Source of the DNA: Leifsonia shinshuensis
GTDB lineage: Bacteria; Actinomycetota; Actinomycetes; Actinomycetales; Microbacteriaceae
DNA length: 64,000 nucleotides
Assembly (NCBI RefSeq): GCF_022606355.1
Contig: NZ_JAHHZQ010000002.1
Location: 620,001 to 684,000, forward strand
Direction of reading: 5' to 3'
The position numbers and the translations under genes were made by a program. Positions within the stretch are counted from its first letter, which is position 1, and each line of letters opens with the position of its first letter. This document shows positions 17,180 to 26,161 of the stretch, in pieces. The notes below the pieces were generated by a model that saw only the letters and a program-made list of their open reading frames with translations, was not told the origin of the DNA and did not search any database.

Positions 17180-17740
17180 GTGGGACGCTGGACACCGGAC
17201 GCGCGCGGCCGCCTTGCGCAGGCGGCCATCGAGCTGTACGCCGAGCGCGGCTACGAAGGCACCACGGTCGCCGACATCGCCGAGCGCGCGGGCGTCACCG
17301 AACGCACGTTCTTCCGGCACTACGCCGACAAGCGCGAGGTGCTCTTCGCCGGATCGTCGGCGATGCAGGAGGCCGTGCTGGCGGCGATCGCCGCCGCGCC
17401 GCGCGACGCGCCACCCTTCGCGGTCGCGGCCGACGGGATGCGCGCGGCCGCCGCGCTCATCGACAGCGGCGGCGGTGACTTCCCGCGCAGGCGCTCGGCG
17501 GTGATCGCGGCGAACCCGAGCCTCCAGGAGCGCGAGCTGCTCAAGCTGGCGTCGCTCGCCTCGGCCAGCGGCGAGGCCCTGCGCGCCCGCGGCGTCGCCG
17601 AGCCGGCGGCCAGCCTGGCGGGCCAGGCGGCGGTGGGCGCCTTCCACGTCGGCTTCGCCCAGTGGATCGCCGGGCCCGTCGACGCCACTCTCGCCTCTCA
17701 CGTCGACGCCGCCCTGCGCGTCCTCCCGACTCTCGCCTGA
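17180..17740 (+). CDS. TetR-family transcriptional regulator
   Basis: 186 residues. N-terminal TetR helix-turn-helix (TTVADIAERAGVTERTFFRHY, about residues 28-48) and an Ala-rich ligand/dimer domain. Divergent from the SDR dehydrogenase gene; the intergenic repeats suggest it represses that gene and itself. The inducer is unknown. Confidence 0.88.
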   Translation: MGRWTPDARGRLAQAAIELYAERGYEGTTVADIAERAGVTERTFFRHYADKREVLFAGSSAMQEAVLAAIAAAPRDAPPFAVAADGMRAAAALIDSGGGDFPRRRSAVIAANPSLQERELLKLASLASASGEALRARGVAEPAASLAGQAAVGAFHVGFAQWIAGPVDATLASHVDAALRVLPTLA

Positions 17741-17756
17741 CGCACTCCGCGAGCGG

Positions 17757-17793
17757 GCCGGCGGGGCACGCCGTCATGGCGCGTCCCGCCGGC
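17757..17793. terminator. Bidirectional hairpin between tetR and the aldo/keto reductase
   Basis: GCCGGCGGG (17757-17765) pairs with CCCGCCGGC (17785-17793), with a partial inner stem GCACGCC/GGCGCGT. It lies between the two convergent stop codons (17740 and 17825) and could end transcription from both sides. Confidence 0.5.
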
Positions 17794-17824
17794 TCGTCTC
17801 GGCTCAGGCGTGGGCCGTCGTCAC

Positions 17825-18817
17825 TCAGGCGAGGGCGGCGTCGATCGCGGCGAGCTCGTCCGCGGTGAGGGCGGGCCCGCGGAGGGCGCCCAGGTTCTGC
17901 TCGAGCTGCGCGACGCTGCTCGCGCCGATGATCGCCGACACGACGACCGGCTCCCGCAGCACCCACTGCAGCGCCAGCTGCGCGAGGGTCTGACCGCGGC
18001 CGACCGCGATCCCGTTCAGCGCGCGCACCTTCGTCAGCAGGTCGTCGGTCAGGTCGGATTCGTGCAGGAACACGCTCGTGACCGCTCGCGAGCCCTCCGG
18101 CACGCCGTTCAGGTAGCGGTCGGTGAGCATCCCCTGGGCGAGTGGAGAGAACACGATCGCCGCGGCGCCCGCACTCTCCACGGCCTCCAGCGTGCCGTCT
18201 TCGACGTGCCGGTCGAACATCGAGTAGCGCGGCTGGTGCAGCAGCAGCGGCGTGCCGGCGGCCGCGAGCAGTGCGGCGGCCGCCTCGGTCTGCGCCGGGT
18301 CGTAGTTCGAGATCCCGGTGTAGAGCGCCTTGCCCTGGGCGACGGCGGTCGTCAGCGCGCCCATCGACTCCTCGAGCGGAGTCTCCGCGTCGGGGCGGTG
18401 GTGGTAGAACACGTCGACATAGTCGAGACCGAGCCGCTTCAGGCTCTGGTCGAGCGACGACAGAAGGTACTTGCGCGAGCCGGAATCGCCGTACGGGCCG
18501 GGCCACATCAGGTAACCGGCCTTGGTGGAAACGACGATCTCGTCGCGATACGCGCGGAGGTCGGTGGCGAGGATGCGACCGAAGAACTCCTCGGCGGCCC
18601 CCGGAGGCGGCCCGTAGTTGTTCGCGAGGTCGAAGTGCGTCACGCCGAGATCGAACGCGCGCAGCACGATCGCGCGCTGCGTGTCGAAGGAACGGGCGGT
18701 GCCGAAGTTCTGCCACAGGCCGAGCGACAGCGGAGGCAGCCGGAGCCCGCTGCGCCCGGCGCGGCGGTAGGTCATCGAGTCGTAGCGGGCGGGGTCGGCG
18801 ACGAAAGCTGAGGGCAT
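17825..18817 (-). CDS. Aldo/keto reductase, YghZ/Kv-beta type
   Basis: 330 residues from ATG 18817; a longer frame exists upstream but adds unlikely residues. TIM-barrel AKR with LSLGLWQNFG, FDLANNYGPPPGAAEEFFG (catalytic Tyr), VDVFYHHRPDAETP (catalytic His region) and GISNYDPAQ. The FYHHRPD and AEEFFGRIL features match the YghZ group, which reduces L-glyceraldehyde-3-phosphate and other small aldehydes with NADPH. The physiological substrate here is open. Confidence 0.88.
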   Translation of the reverse strand: MPSAFVADPARYDSMTYRRAGRSGLRLPPLSLGLWQNFGTARSFDTQRAIVLRAFDLGVTHFDLANNYGPPPGAAEEFFGRILATDLRAYRDEIVVSTKAGYLMWPGPYGDSGSRKYLLSSLDQSLKRLGLDYVDVFYHHRPDAETPLEESMGALTTAVAQGKALYTGISNYDPAQTEAAAALLAAAGTPLLLHQPRYSMFDRHVEDGTLEAVESAGAAAIVFSPLAQGMLTDRYLNGVPEGSRAVTSVFLHESDLTDDLLTKVRALNGIAVGRGQTLAQLALQWVLREPVVVSAIIGASSVAQLEQNLGALRGPALTADELAAIDAALA

Positions 18818-18930
18818 GGGCACCAGCCTAGGGCGCACCGCCGGCACCGCCGGCACTGCCGTCGGGGTCGCGGCCCCGGCCCCGCAGACGGGTGAGGCGA
18901 ACGTCGGCGTACCTGAGTACCATGCCTGCC

Positions 18931-19884
18931 ATGGACACCATCGAGTGGCTCCTCGACTCCGATCCGAGCATCCGCTGGCAGGTGCTGCGCGATCTGGCCG
19001 GTGCGTCCGACGAGACCGTCACGGCCGAACGCGACCGCGTGGCGACCGAAGGCTGGGGCGCTCACCTGCTCAACCTGCAGGGTCCGGACGGCACCTGGGA
19101 CGGCGGCGTCTACCGTCCGGGATGGGCGCAGGAGGACCGCCCGTTCTTCGACGCGTGGACCGCGACCCACTTCGTCCTGCAGCAGCTCATCGCCTTCGGC
19201 CTCGACCCGCAGCATCCGCGCGCCATCGAGGCCGTTTCGCACGTGCGCGACCACGTGCGCTGGGATCACGCGGGCGAGCCGTACTTCGACGGGGAGACCG
19301 AGCCCTGCATCAACGGGATGGTGCTCTCGGCCGCGGCCTACTTCGGGCTGGACGGCTCGCACGTCGCCGGCACGCTGGCCGCCGACCGGCTCGCCGACGG
19401 GGCCTGGAACTGCTGGGCCGGTTACGGGGCCCGGGTGTCGTCGTTCCACTCGACGATCTGCGCGGTCGAAGGGCTCGCGGCGTGGCTCGCGACCGGCCTC
19501 GCCGAGGGCGCCTCCGCCGAGGCCACGGCCGATGCGCTGCGGACGGGCGAGGAGTACCTCCTGGAGCGACGGCTCTTCCGCCGGCTGAGCACCGGCGCCG
19601 TCGCCGACCCGCGGATGACCCTGCTGAGCAACCCGGTGCGCTGGTTCCACGACATCCTCCGCGGGCTCGAGCACTTCCGCAGCGTCGGCCGCAGGGACCC
19701 TCGGCTGCAGGAGGCCGCGGAACTGCTGCGCTCGAAGGCCGACGCCGACGGCCGCTGGAACCTCGAGAACCGGCACGAGGGACCGACCTGGATGGACTTC
19801 GGCGACAACGAGGGCATGCCCAGCCGCTGGCTCACTCTGCGGGCCCTGCGCGTCCTCCGGTGGTGGGACGCCGCTCCGGAGTGA
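18931..19884 (+). CDS. Squalene-cyclase/prenyltransferase-like alpha-toroid protein
   Basis: 317 residues from ATG 18931 (ATG 18922 is equally possible). Repeats with QW-like elements (LQGPDGTWDGGVY and a second at SKADADGRWNLENRHEG) indicate an alpha/alpha-toroid as in terpenoid cyclases and prenyltransferases. The catalytic DxDD of squalene-hopene cyclase is not apparent. No signal peptide. Related uncharacterised proteins are widespread in Actinobacteria; the reaction is unknown. Confidence 0.7.
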   Translation: MDTIEWLLDSDPSIRWQVLRDLAGASDETVTAERDRVATEGWGAHLLNLQGPDGTWDGGVYRPGWAQEDRPFFDAWTATHFVLQQLIAFGLDPQHPRAIEAVSHVRDHVRWDHAGEPYFDGETEPCINGMVLSAAAYFGLDGSHVAGTLAADRLADGAWNCWAGYGARVSSFHSTICAVEGLAAWLATGLAEGASAEATADALRTGEEYLLERRLFRRLSTGAVADPRMTLLSNPVRWFHDILRGLEHFRSVGRRDPRLQEAAELLRSKADADGRWNLENRHEGPTWMDFGDNEGMPSRWLTLRALRVLRWWDAAPE

Positions 19885-20115
19885 CCCGCTCGACGCGCAT
19901 CGGGCCGGGGGAGGCCCGTGTCACGTGCGGTGATCGTCGGGTGAAGCACGGCATGAAGCAGTCGTGAGCGACGCCTCTCGGCACGACCGGCCGCGGCGTT
20001 CCCCCGCCGTGTCAGCATCCACGGAAATCCTCGCTGATCGGGCAGCCTCCGACGACTCGCCGGTCTGTTCGCGGCGCTGAACCGAGCGCACCCCCTCCGC
20101 CGAGCGCCACTACCG

Positions 20116-20149
20116 TTCCCCTAACCAACAGGGGGGAAACCGGATCCGG
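20116..20149 (+). promoter_or_regulatory. Possible start-region hairpins of the giant surface protein gene
   Basis: TTCCCCT (20116-20122) can pair with the purine run AGGGGGGAA (20130-20138) that serves as the likely ribosome-binding site. CCGGATCCGG (20140-20149) is a palindrome ending on the first base of the GTG start. Both structures could limit translation of the 1581-residue product. Confidence 0.3.
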
Positions 20150-23100
20150 TGGCGAAGCTGAGAAGAACGAAGTCGATGCTCGGGCGTGTGACGGCAGGTC
20201 TCGTGAGCCTACTGCTCGTGGTCGTCGGGCTGGTCGCTGTGACCCAGACGGCAAGCGCTGCACCGACGGATCAGCAGTGCGCCTACGCCACCCCGGGCAC
20301 GGGAGATTACGCCCGTACGCTGTGCTGGCTGGACATGAGCGCCTACTCGGCGGCGGAGGCCGCGGCCGGCGGACAGCAGATGCAGGTCAAGCTCCCCGGC
20401 GGCTACACCCTGACGTACGACATCATCCAGACGGGCCGAACGCTCACGGCGACCACCTTCCCGACGTGGAGGAACGCCTTCCTGGGGCGTGACGACGACG
20501 CCATCCCCGGGTCGCCCGGCCAGTACCAGGGCGTCTCCGGGCGTCCCGCTCTCTATCAGGTGGCGAGCCCGACGACCGACTCCAGCATCTCCATGAGCAA
20601 CATCACCCTCACCGACGCGGATGGCAATGCGGTCAGGGCATTCGCGATCGTCGCGGCCGACGCCGAATCGACGGACAGCGGCGAATCGCTCGTGTTCTCC
20701 TCCGACAAGCCGATGCGGCAGATCGCACCGATCGGAAACGCCTGCCCGGACGAGTTCTCCGGGCTCGGGACGACCACGGTCACGTGTCACAGCACCGACG
20801 GCGTACCGCGCACCGGGACGGCCATGCTCGCGGCGGACAGCCCCACGACCCTGACCCAGACTCTGAAGAGCACCATGATCCAGGGCGTCGCGTTCGGCGT
20901 CCTCATCTCCAAGGTCGTCCTCAGCAAGACCGTCGCCAGTCGCGTGAGCCCGTCCGACTCCTTCGGGGTGAGCGTGACGTCCCACGAAGGGCTCGAGCTC
21001 GCGTCGGCGAACACGGGGACGGCTTCGACAGCGACGACGGGTGAGGTCGAGACCATCGCCGCCGAGCCGTCCGATCCCTTCACGCTCGCCGAGACCTCCA
21101 CCGGAGGGAATCCGATCACCGCGTACGACCAGTCCTGGTCGTGTACGAGGAACGGGGCGCCTGACGCCTCGCTGCCCTCGGGCGCGGCGGGCGCCTCAGC
21201 GCAGGTGATCCTCTCGATCGGGGACATCGTCGACTGCACCATCACGAACACCGCCCTGTCCGGCAGCCTTCGCCTCCAGAAGGACGTCGGCTCCATCGTG
21301 GACGTCAACGGAAACGGGATCCGCGACGCCGGCGACCAGGCGAACTATGTGTTCAGCGTGACGAACACGGGCGCAATGCCGATCGAGAACGTCGCGGTCG
21401 GCGACCCGGGTGTCGGCCCTGTCACGTGCTCGGCGACGACCCTGGCACCCGGCGCCACCACGACCTGCGCGGCGGTCAATCCGTACACCTTCACCGCCGC
21501 GGACGTCGCACGCGGTTCCTTCACGAACACGGCGACAGCCACGGGCAATCCCCTGGGAAGCTCGACGGTCGTCACGTCGAACTCTTCGGCCACCACGACG
21601 ACGCTGGAGACCGCGAATGCGGCCCTGGCCCTCACCAAGACGGCCGACCCGGCGACGATCGGCGCGCCCGGTAGCGTCATCACGTACGACTACGCCGTCC
21701 GCAACACGGGCAATGTGGATGTCAGCGCCCTCGCGATCGTCGAGTCGGCCTTCTCCGGGTCGGGCACCCGTCCGGTGCCGGTCTGCCCGGTCACCGCGCT
21801 CGCTCCGGGCACCTCCACCACCTGCACGGCGACGTACACCGTGACCCAGGCCGACCTCGATGCCGGAGCGGTGACCAACACCGCCCATGCCACGGCCCGC
21901 GACCCCCAGAGCGCAACGGTCGACTCCCCGGACTCGTCGGCGACGGTGACCGCGACACCGACCCCGAGCATCTCGCTCACGAAGTCGGTCACCCCCGATG
22001 ACGCCGCGTCCTTCGTGGTCGGACAGAAGCTGACGTACTCCTTCGTGGCCACGAACACCGGCAGCGTGACCCTCACGAACGTCGGCATCACCGAACAGGC
22101 CTTCAGCGGCACCGGCGGTGCGGTGAACCCCGTCTGTCCCGCCGGCGCGCCCATCCCGCCGCTGGGCCAGGTCAGCTGCACCGCGACCTACACCCTCACG
22201 CAGGCCGATATCGACGCGGGCGATCTGACGAACACGGCGACGGCGCACGGCTCGCCCCCGACCGGACCCGCCGTCGATTCGACGCCGTCCACCGTGGCTG
22301 TTCCGAGTGATGCGGCGCCGGCGCTCGAACTCCAGAAGTCGGCCACCCCGGCCACCGCGGCCGCCGCGGGCGACGTCGTCGACTACACGTTCACCGTCAC
22401 CAACACCGGCAACGTGACGATGAAGGACATCTCCATCGCCGAGACGGCGTTCTCCGGTTCCGGTCCCGTTCCCGCGGTCAGCTGTCCTGCTGCTGCCGCG
22501 ACGATGCTGCCCGGCGCCCGGGTGGTGTGCACGGCGAGCTATGCGCTCACCGCCCTCGACGCGGACCAGTCCCAGCTCCTGAACACGGCGACAGCGAATG
22601 GCACGCCGCCGGCGTCTGCGGGAGGACCGGTGACCAGCGCCCCGTCGACCGCCGCCGTCGCGATCAGCGAAAGCCCGGCCCTGACCCTGGTGAAGACGGC
22701 GAGCCCGCTCCAGGCGACCGCCGCCGGGCAGACAGTCACCTATTCGTTCGCCGTGACGAACACCGGCGACGTGACCGTGGGCGGCATCGCGATCGCCGAA
22801 GCCGCCTTCTCCGGTTCGGGTTCGGTGCCGACACCGAGCTGCCCTGCCGGGGCCGCGTCCCTCGCTCCGGGAGCCACCGTCACCTGCACCGCGACCTATG
22901 CCGTCACGCAGGCGGACGCCGACGCCGGGGGGATCGACAACAGCGCCACGGCCGGCGGCACGTCGCCCTCCGGTGGCTCGGTCACCTCGAACGAGTCGCA
23001 GAATGTCGTGCCGATCGCGCCCGATCCCGCGGTGACGCTGCAGAAGACCGCGTCCGTGTCCAACGTGACGGCGGCCGGCCAGACCCTCACCTACACCTTC

Positions 23101-24894
23101 CTCGTCACCAACAGGGGAAACGTCACGCTCTCGAGCGCGGATGTCGTCGAAGGCCGGTTCACCGGACACGCGATCCTCAACCCGGTCTGCCCGCCGGGGA
23201 TCACCTCCATCGCGCCAGGTGAGAGCATCAGCTGCACGGCCGACTACGTCGTCACCCAGGCGGACATGGACGCCGGGTCGATCCAGAACACCGCCACGGT
23301 CTCCGGGCGCACACCCGGTGGCGCGGCGATCACGACTCCGCCGTCGACCGTCACCGTCACCGCCCAGCCCGCCCCCGCACTGGAGCTCCAGAAGTCGGTG
23401 ACTCCGGCGGCGATCACCGTCGCCGGTCAGCCGGTCACCTTCCACTTCCTGATCACGAACACCGGCAATGTGACGCTCAGCGACGTGACCGCGGTCGAAG
23501 GGTCCTTCTCGGGTGCCGGACCGACGCCGACCGTCACCTGCCCGGCAGGTGCGGCATCGCTGGCTCCGGCGGCCTCGGTGACCTGCATGGCCCAGTACAC
23601 CGCGACGCAGTCCGATGTGGACGCCGGGACGGTGACGAACGACGCCACCGCGACGGGGGTCCCGCCGGCCGGAGGCACCCCCAGCGTCTCGCCGTCCTCG
23701 TCTGCGACGTTCAACGTCGTCGAGTCTCCCGCACTCGACATCGTCAAGAGCGCCAGCCCGACGACGATCACACGTTCGGGCGAACTGGTCGTCTACAGCT
23801 TCGTCGTGACCAACACCGGCAACGTGACGATGTCGGACGTCGCGGTCGTCGAGGGATCGTTCTCCGGCACGGGAGTGGCTCCGGTCGTGCAGTGCCCGGC
23901 CGATCCGATCGTCCTCGCTCCCGGTGACACGATCACCTGCACGGCGACCTACACGGCGACCCAGTCGGACGTCGACGCCGGAAGCGTCGACAACGCGGCC
24001 ACGGTCCAGGGGACTCCTCCGTCGTCGCCCGGCGTGCCGATGACCTTCGGGCCGGCCTCGAGCAGGTTCGGTGCGACTCCGGAACCGGCGATCAGCATCG
24101 TCAAGTCGGCGACCCCCTCGGACGCCGCCTCATTCGTCCCCGGCGCGGTCATCACCTACACCTTCGTGGTGACCAACACGGGCAACGTGACGCTCGACGG
24201 CATCCAGGTGTCGGACTCCGGGTTCACGGGCGCAGGCGCGCCTCCGGTTCCGGATTGCTCCGGCGCGGCGACCACCCTCGCGCCGGGGGATCAGACCTCG
24301 TGCACGGCGACCTACACCGTGACGCAGGCCGATGCCGACGCGGGCGGAATCACCAACTCGGCGACCGCGAGCGGCATCCCGCCGGCGGGCGGCAGCCCAA
24401 TCGAGAGCGAGCCGTCGACGGTGATCCTTCCCCACGACGCCGCGCCCGCCCTCGAACTGGTGAAGACGGCGACGGTCTCCGGTTCGGAGATCGCGTACCG
24501 GTTCGCCGTGACGAACACGGGCAACGTGACCGTTCGGAACGTGACGATCGCCGAGGGCGCGTTCTCGGGCACCGGCAGCTTCCCCGCCATCGACTGCCCG
24601 GCCGGCGCGAGCGCCCTTGCACCCGGTGAGGCGATCGAGTGCACCGCGACCTACGCCACGACCGCTGCCGACCGCAGCGCAGGCTCGATCAGCAACACCG
24701 CGACGGCGGGAGGCGACACGATCGGCGGTCCGGTGACCTCGTCGCCCTCCTCGGCGCGCGTCACGCTGGCCGCAGCGGCGGCATTGGCGCACACCGGCAT
24801 GGAGATCGGCGACATCCTCTGGCTCACGGCGCTCTTCGTGGGAATCGGAGGCGCACTCGTGGCAGGCGGGTACCTGCGCCGCCGCCGGTCCTGA
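20149..24894 (+). CDS. Giant repeat surface protein with LAHTG sorting signal
   Basis: 1581 residues. After the signal peptide (cleavage near ASAAPT) come a unique N-terminal region (to about residue 360) and then ten tandem repeats of about 115-125 residues. Each repeat opens with a variant of LELQKSATP and contains YTFTVTNTGNVT and CTATYTVTQADxDAG. They are DUF11/DUF7507-type extracellular beta domains. The end is LAHTG, a hydrophobic helix and RRRRS, the LAXTG-type signal used by class E sortases. It is probably covalently attached to the wall, as an adhesin or stalk. No active sortase is in the window, so the enzyme must be elsewhere. Recombination between repeats may change its length. 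Confidence 0.9.
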   Translation: MAKLRRTKSMLGRVTAGLVSLLLVVVGLVAVTQTASAAPTDQQCAYATPGTGDYARTLCWLDMSAYSAAEAAAGGQQMQVKLPGGYTLTYDIIQTGRTLTATTFPTWRNAFLGRDDDAIPGSPGQYQGVSGRPALYQVASPTTDSSISMSNITLTDADGNAVRAFAIVAADAESTDSGESLVFSSDKPMRQIAPIGNACPDEFSGLGTTTVTCHSTDGVPRTGTAMLAADSPTTLTQTLKSTMIQGVAFGVLISKVVLSKTVASRVSPSDSFGVSVTSHEGLELASANTGTASTATTGEVETIAAEPSDPFTLAETSTGGNPITAYDQSWSCTRNGAPDASLPSGAAGASAQVILSIGDIVDCTITNTALSGSLRLQKDVGSIVDVNGNGIRDAGDQANYVFSVTNTGAMPIENVAVGDPGVGPVTCSATTLAPGATTTCAAVNPYTFTAADVARGSFTNTATATGNPLGSSTVVTSNSSATTTTLETANAALALTKTADPATIGAPGSVITYDYAVRNTGNVDVSALAIVESAFSGSGTRPVPVCPVTALAPGTSTTCTATYTVTQADLDAGAVTNTAHATARDPQSATVDSPDSSATVTATPTPSISLTKSVTPDDAASFVVGQKLTYSFVATNTGSVTLTNVGITEQAFSGTGGAVNPVCPAGAPIPPLGQVSCTATYTLTQADIDAGDLTNTATAHGSPPTGPAVDSTPSTVAVPSDAAPALELQKSATPATAAAAGDVVDYTFTVTNTGNVTMKDISIAETAFSGSGPVPAVSCPAAAATMLPGARVVCTASYALTALDADQSQLLNTATANGTPPASAGGPVTSAPSTAAVAISESPALTLVKTASPLQATAAGQTVTYSFAVTNTGDVTVGGIAIAEAAFSGSGSVPTPSCPAGAASLAPGATVTCTATYAVTQADADAGGIDNSATAGGTSPSGGSVTSNESQNVVPIAPDPAVTLQKTASVSNVTAAGQTLTYTFLVTNRGNVTLSSADVVEGRFTGHAILNPVCPPGITSIAPGESISCTADYVVTQADMDAGSIQNTATVSGRTPGGAAITTPPSTVTVTAQPAPALELQKSVTPAAITVAGQPVTFHFLITNTGNVTLSDVTAVEGSFSGAGPTPTVTCPAGAASLAPAASVTCMAQYTATQSDVDAGTVTNDATATGVPPAGGTPSVSPSSSATFNVVESPALDIVKSASPTTITRSGELVVYSFVVTNTGNVTMSDVAVVEGSFSGTGVAPVVQCPADPIVLAPGDTITCTATYTATQSDVDAGSVDNAATVQGTPPSSPGVPMTFGPASSRFGATPEPAISIVKSATPSDAASFVPGAVITYTFVVTNTGNVTLDGIQVSDSGFTGAGAPPVPDCSGAATTLAPGDQTSCTATYTVTQADADAGGITNSATASGIPPAGGSPIESEPSTVILPHDAAPALELVKTATVSGSEIAYRFAVTNTGNVTVRNVTIAEGAFSGTGSFPAIDCPAGASALAPGEAIECTATYATTAADRSAGSISNTATAGGDTIGGPVTSSPSSARVTLAAAAALAHTGMEIGDILWLTALFVGIGGALVAGGYLRRRRS

Positions 24895-24904
24895 CCGACG
24901 GCCA

Positions 24905-24938
24905 CGGCGGTGGGCGGCGAGCAGCCGCTCCACCGCCG
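24905..24938. terminator. Hairpin between the giant surface gene and rimK
   Basis: CGGCGGTGGGCGGC (24905-24918) pairs with GCCGC (24924-24928) and, after one bulged T, CCACCGCCG (24930-24938); the loop is GAGCA. It lies between two convergent stops and is a probable bidirectional terminator. Confidence 0.55.
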
Positions 24939-24945
24939 CCGCGGC

Positions 24946-26136
24946 TCACGCCTCGACCAGCGGCTCCTTCGGCAGGCGGCGCACCTTCGTGCGGCGCTTG
25001 CGCCGGTCGGGGATCATCGACCGCATCTCCTCCAGCTTGCCGAAGCAGAGCAGGCGGTCGCCCGCCTGCAGCTCGACGCCGCTGCGCGGGTTCGGGATGA
25101 CCGTGGCACCGCGGTGCAGGGTCAGCACCGTGATGTCGCGGTCCCACAGACCGGACTCCTTGATCGACTTGCCCACGAGGTCCGCGTTGCCGTGCACGAG
25201 CAGCTCGGCGACACCGTAGCCGCGGGAGACGCTCAGCCGCTGGCGCACGTCGATCTCGGGGAACGCGACCTGGTTGTCGATGAAGTCGATGATCGCGCCG
25301 GCGACGTCGAGGCCGGTGGCGCGCTCGATGCCTTCGAGGCCTGGGGAGGAATTGACCTCCATGACCAGCGGGCCGTCGTGGCCTTCGAGCATGTCGACGC
25401 CGGCGACGCGGAGGCCCATGATCTGCGCGGAGCGCACGGCGGCCTCCTCGTACTCGGGGGTCAGCTCCACCTTCTCGACGGTGCCGCCGCGGTGCACGTT
25501 GGAGCGGAACTCGTCGCCGCTCGCGACCCGGCGCATCGCCGCGACGACGCGGTCGCCGACGACGAGGGCGCGGATGTCGCGGCCGCGGCTCTCGGCGATG
25601 AAGCTCTGGATGAGCACGTTCTGCTTCGTCGAGTGCAAGGTCTCGACGATCGACTCCGCGATCTTCGCCTCCGGCGCGAGGATGACTCCGATCCCCTGGG
25701 TGCCCTCCAGCAGCTTGATGACGACCGGTGCCCCGCCCACCTGCTCGATCGCCATGCGCACGTCCGCGCGGCTGTTCACGAACGTGGTCGCCGGCATGTC
25801 GATGTTGTGGCGGGAGAGGATCTGGTTGGCGCGCAGCTTGTCGCGCGAGTTGGTGATCCCGTTGGCCGTGTTCGGGGTGTACACGTCCATCTGCTCGAAC
25901 TGCCGCACCACCGCCGTGCCGTAGTACGTGATCGAGTTGCCGATGCGGGGCAGCACGGCGTCGTAGTCCGACAGCAGTCGGCCCCGGTACTGCAGGTCGG
26001 GCTCGTCCCCGGAGAGGTCGATCGCGAACCGCAGGGTGTTGAGCACCTTGACCGTGTGGCCGCGATCTCGCGCCGCGGCGCGCAGGCGCTGGGTCGAGTA
26101 CGCGTGCGGAGCGCGGGAGAGGATGGCGAGCTTCAT
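24946..26136 (-). CDS. rimK: RimK-family glutamate ligase fused to a TrkA_C domain
   Basis: 396 residues from ATG 26136. The first 300 residues are a RimK-type ATP-grasp ligase: PRIGNSITYYGTAVVRQFE, VVIKLLEGTQGIGV, AESRGRDIRALVVG, FRSNVHRGG and MEVNSSPGLEGIE. E. coli RimK, which adds glutamates to ribosomal protein S6, ends about there. This protein continues with about 80 residues that look like a TrkA_C (RCK_C) ligand-binding domain (LVGKSIKESGLWDRDITVL, then LQAGDRLLCFGKLEEM), followed by a basic tail. The fusion suggests control by a small ligand. A RimB-type protease gene diverges from it across 25 bp. The substrate has not been shown. Confidence 0.88.
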   Translation of the reverse strand: MKLAILSRAPHAYSTQRLRAAARDRGHTVKVLNTLRFAIDLSGDEPDLQYRGRLLSDYDAVLPRIGNSITYYGTAVVRQFEQMDVYTPNTANGITNSRDKLRANQILSRHNIDMPATTFVNSRADVRMAIEQVGGAPVVIKLLEGTQGIGVILAPEAKIAESIVETLHSTKQNVLIQSFIAESRGRDIRALVVGDRVVAAMRRVASGDEFRSNVHRGGTVEKVELTPEYEEAAVRSAQIMGLRVAGVDMLEGHDGPLVMEVNSSPGLEGIERATGLDVAGAIIDFIDNQVAFPEIDVRQRLSVSRGYGVAELLVHGNADLVGKSIKESGLWDRDITVLTLHRGATVIPNPRSGVELQAGDRLLCFGKLEEMRSMIPDRRKRRTKVRRLPKEPLVEA

Positions 26137-26161
26137 CGAGGGATCCTGCAAAGATAGGGGG

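Noticed and set aside
21196-23445. A 749-codon minus-strand frame opposite the giant surface protein
   Set aside because: Arg/Gly/Asp-rich composition with no start context or domain; it mirrors the repeated codons of the plus-strand gene.
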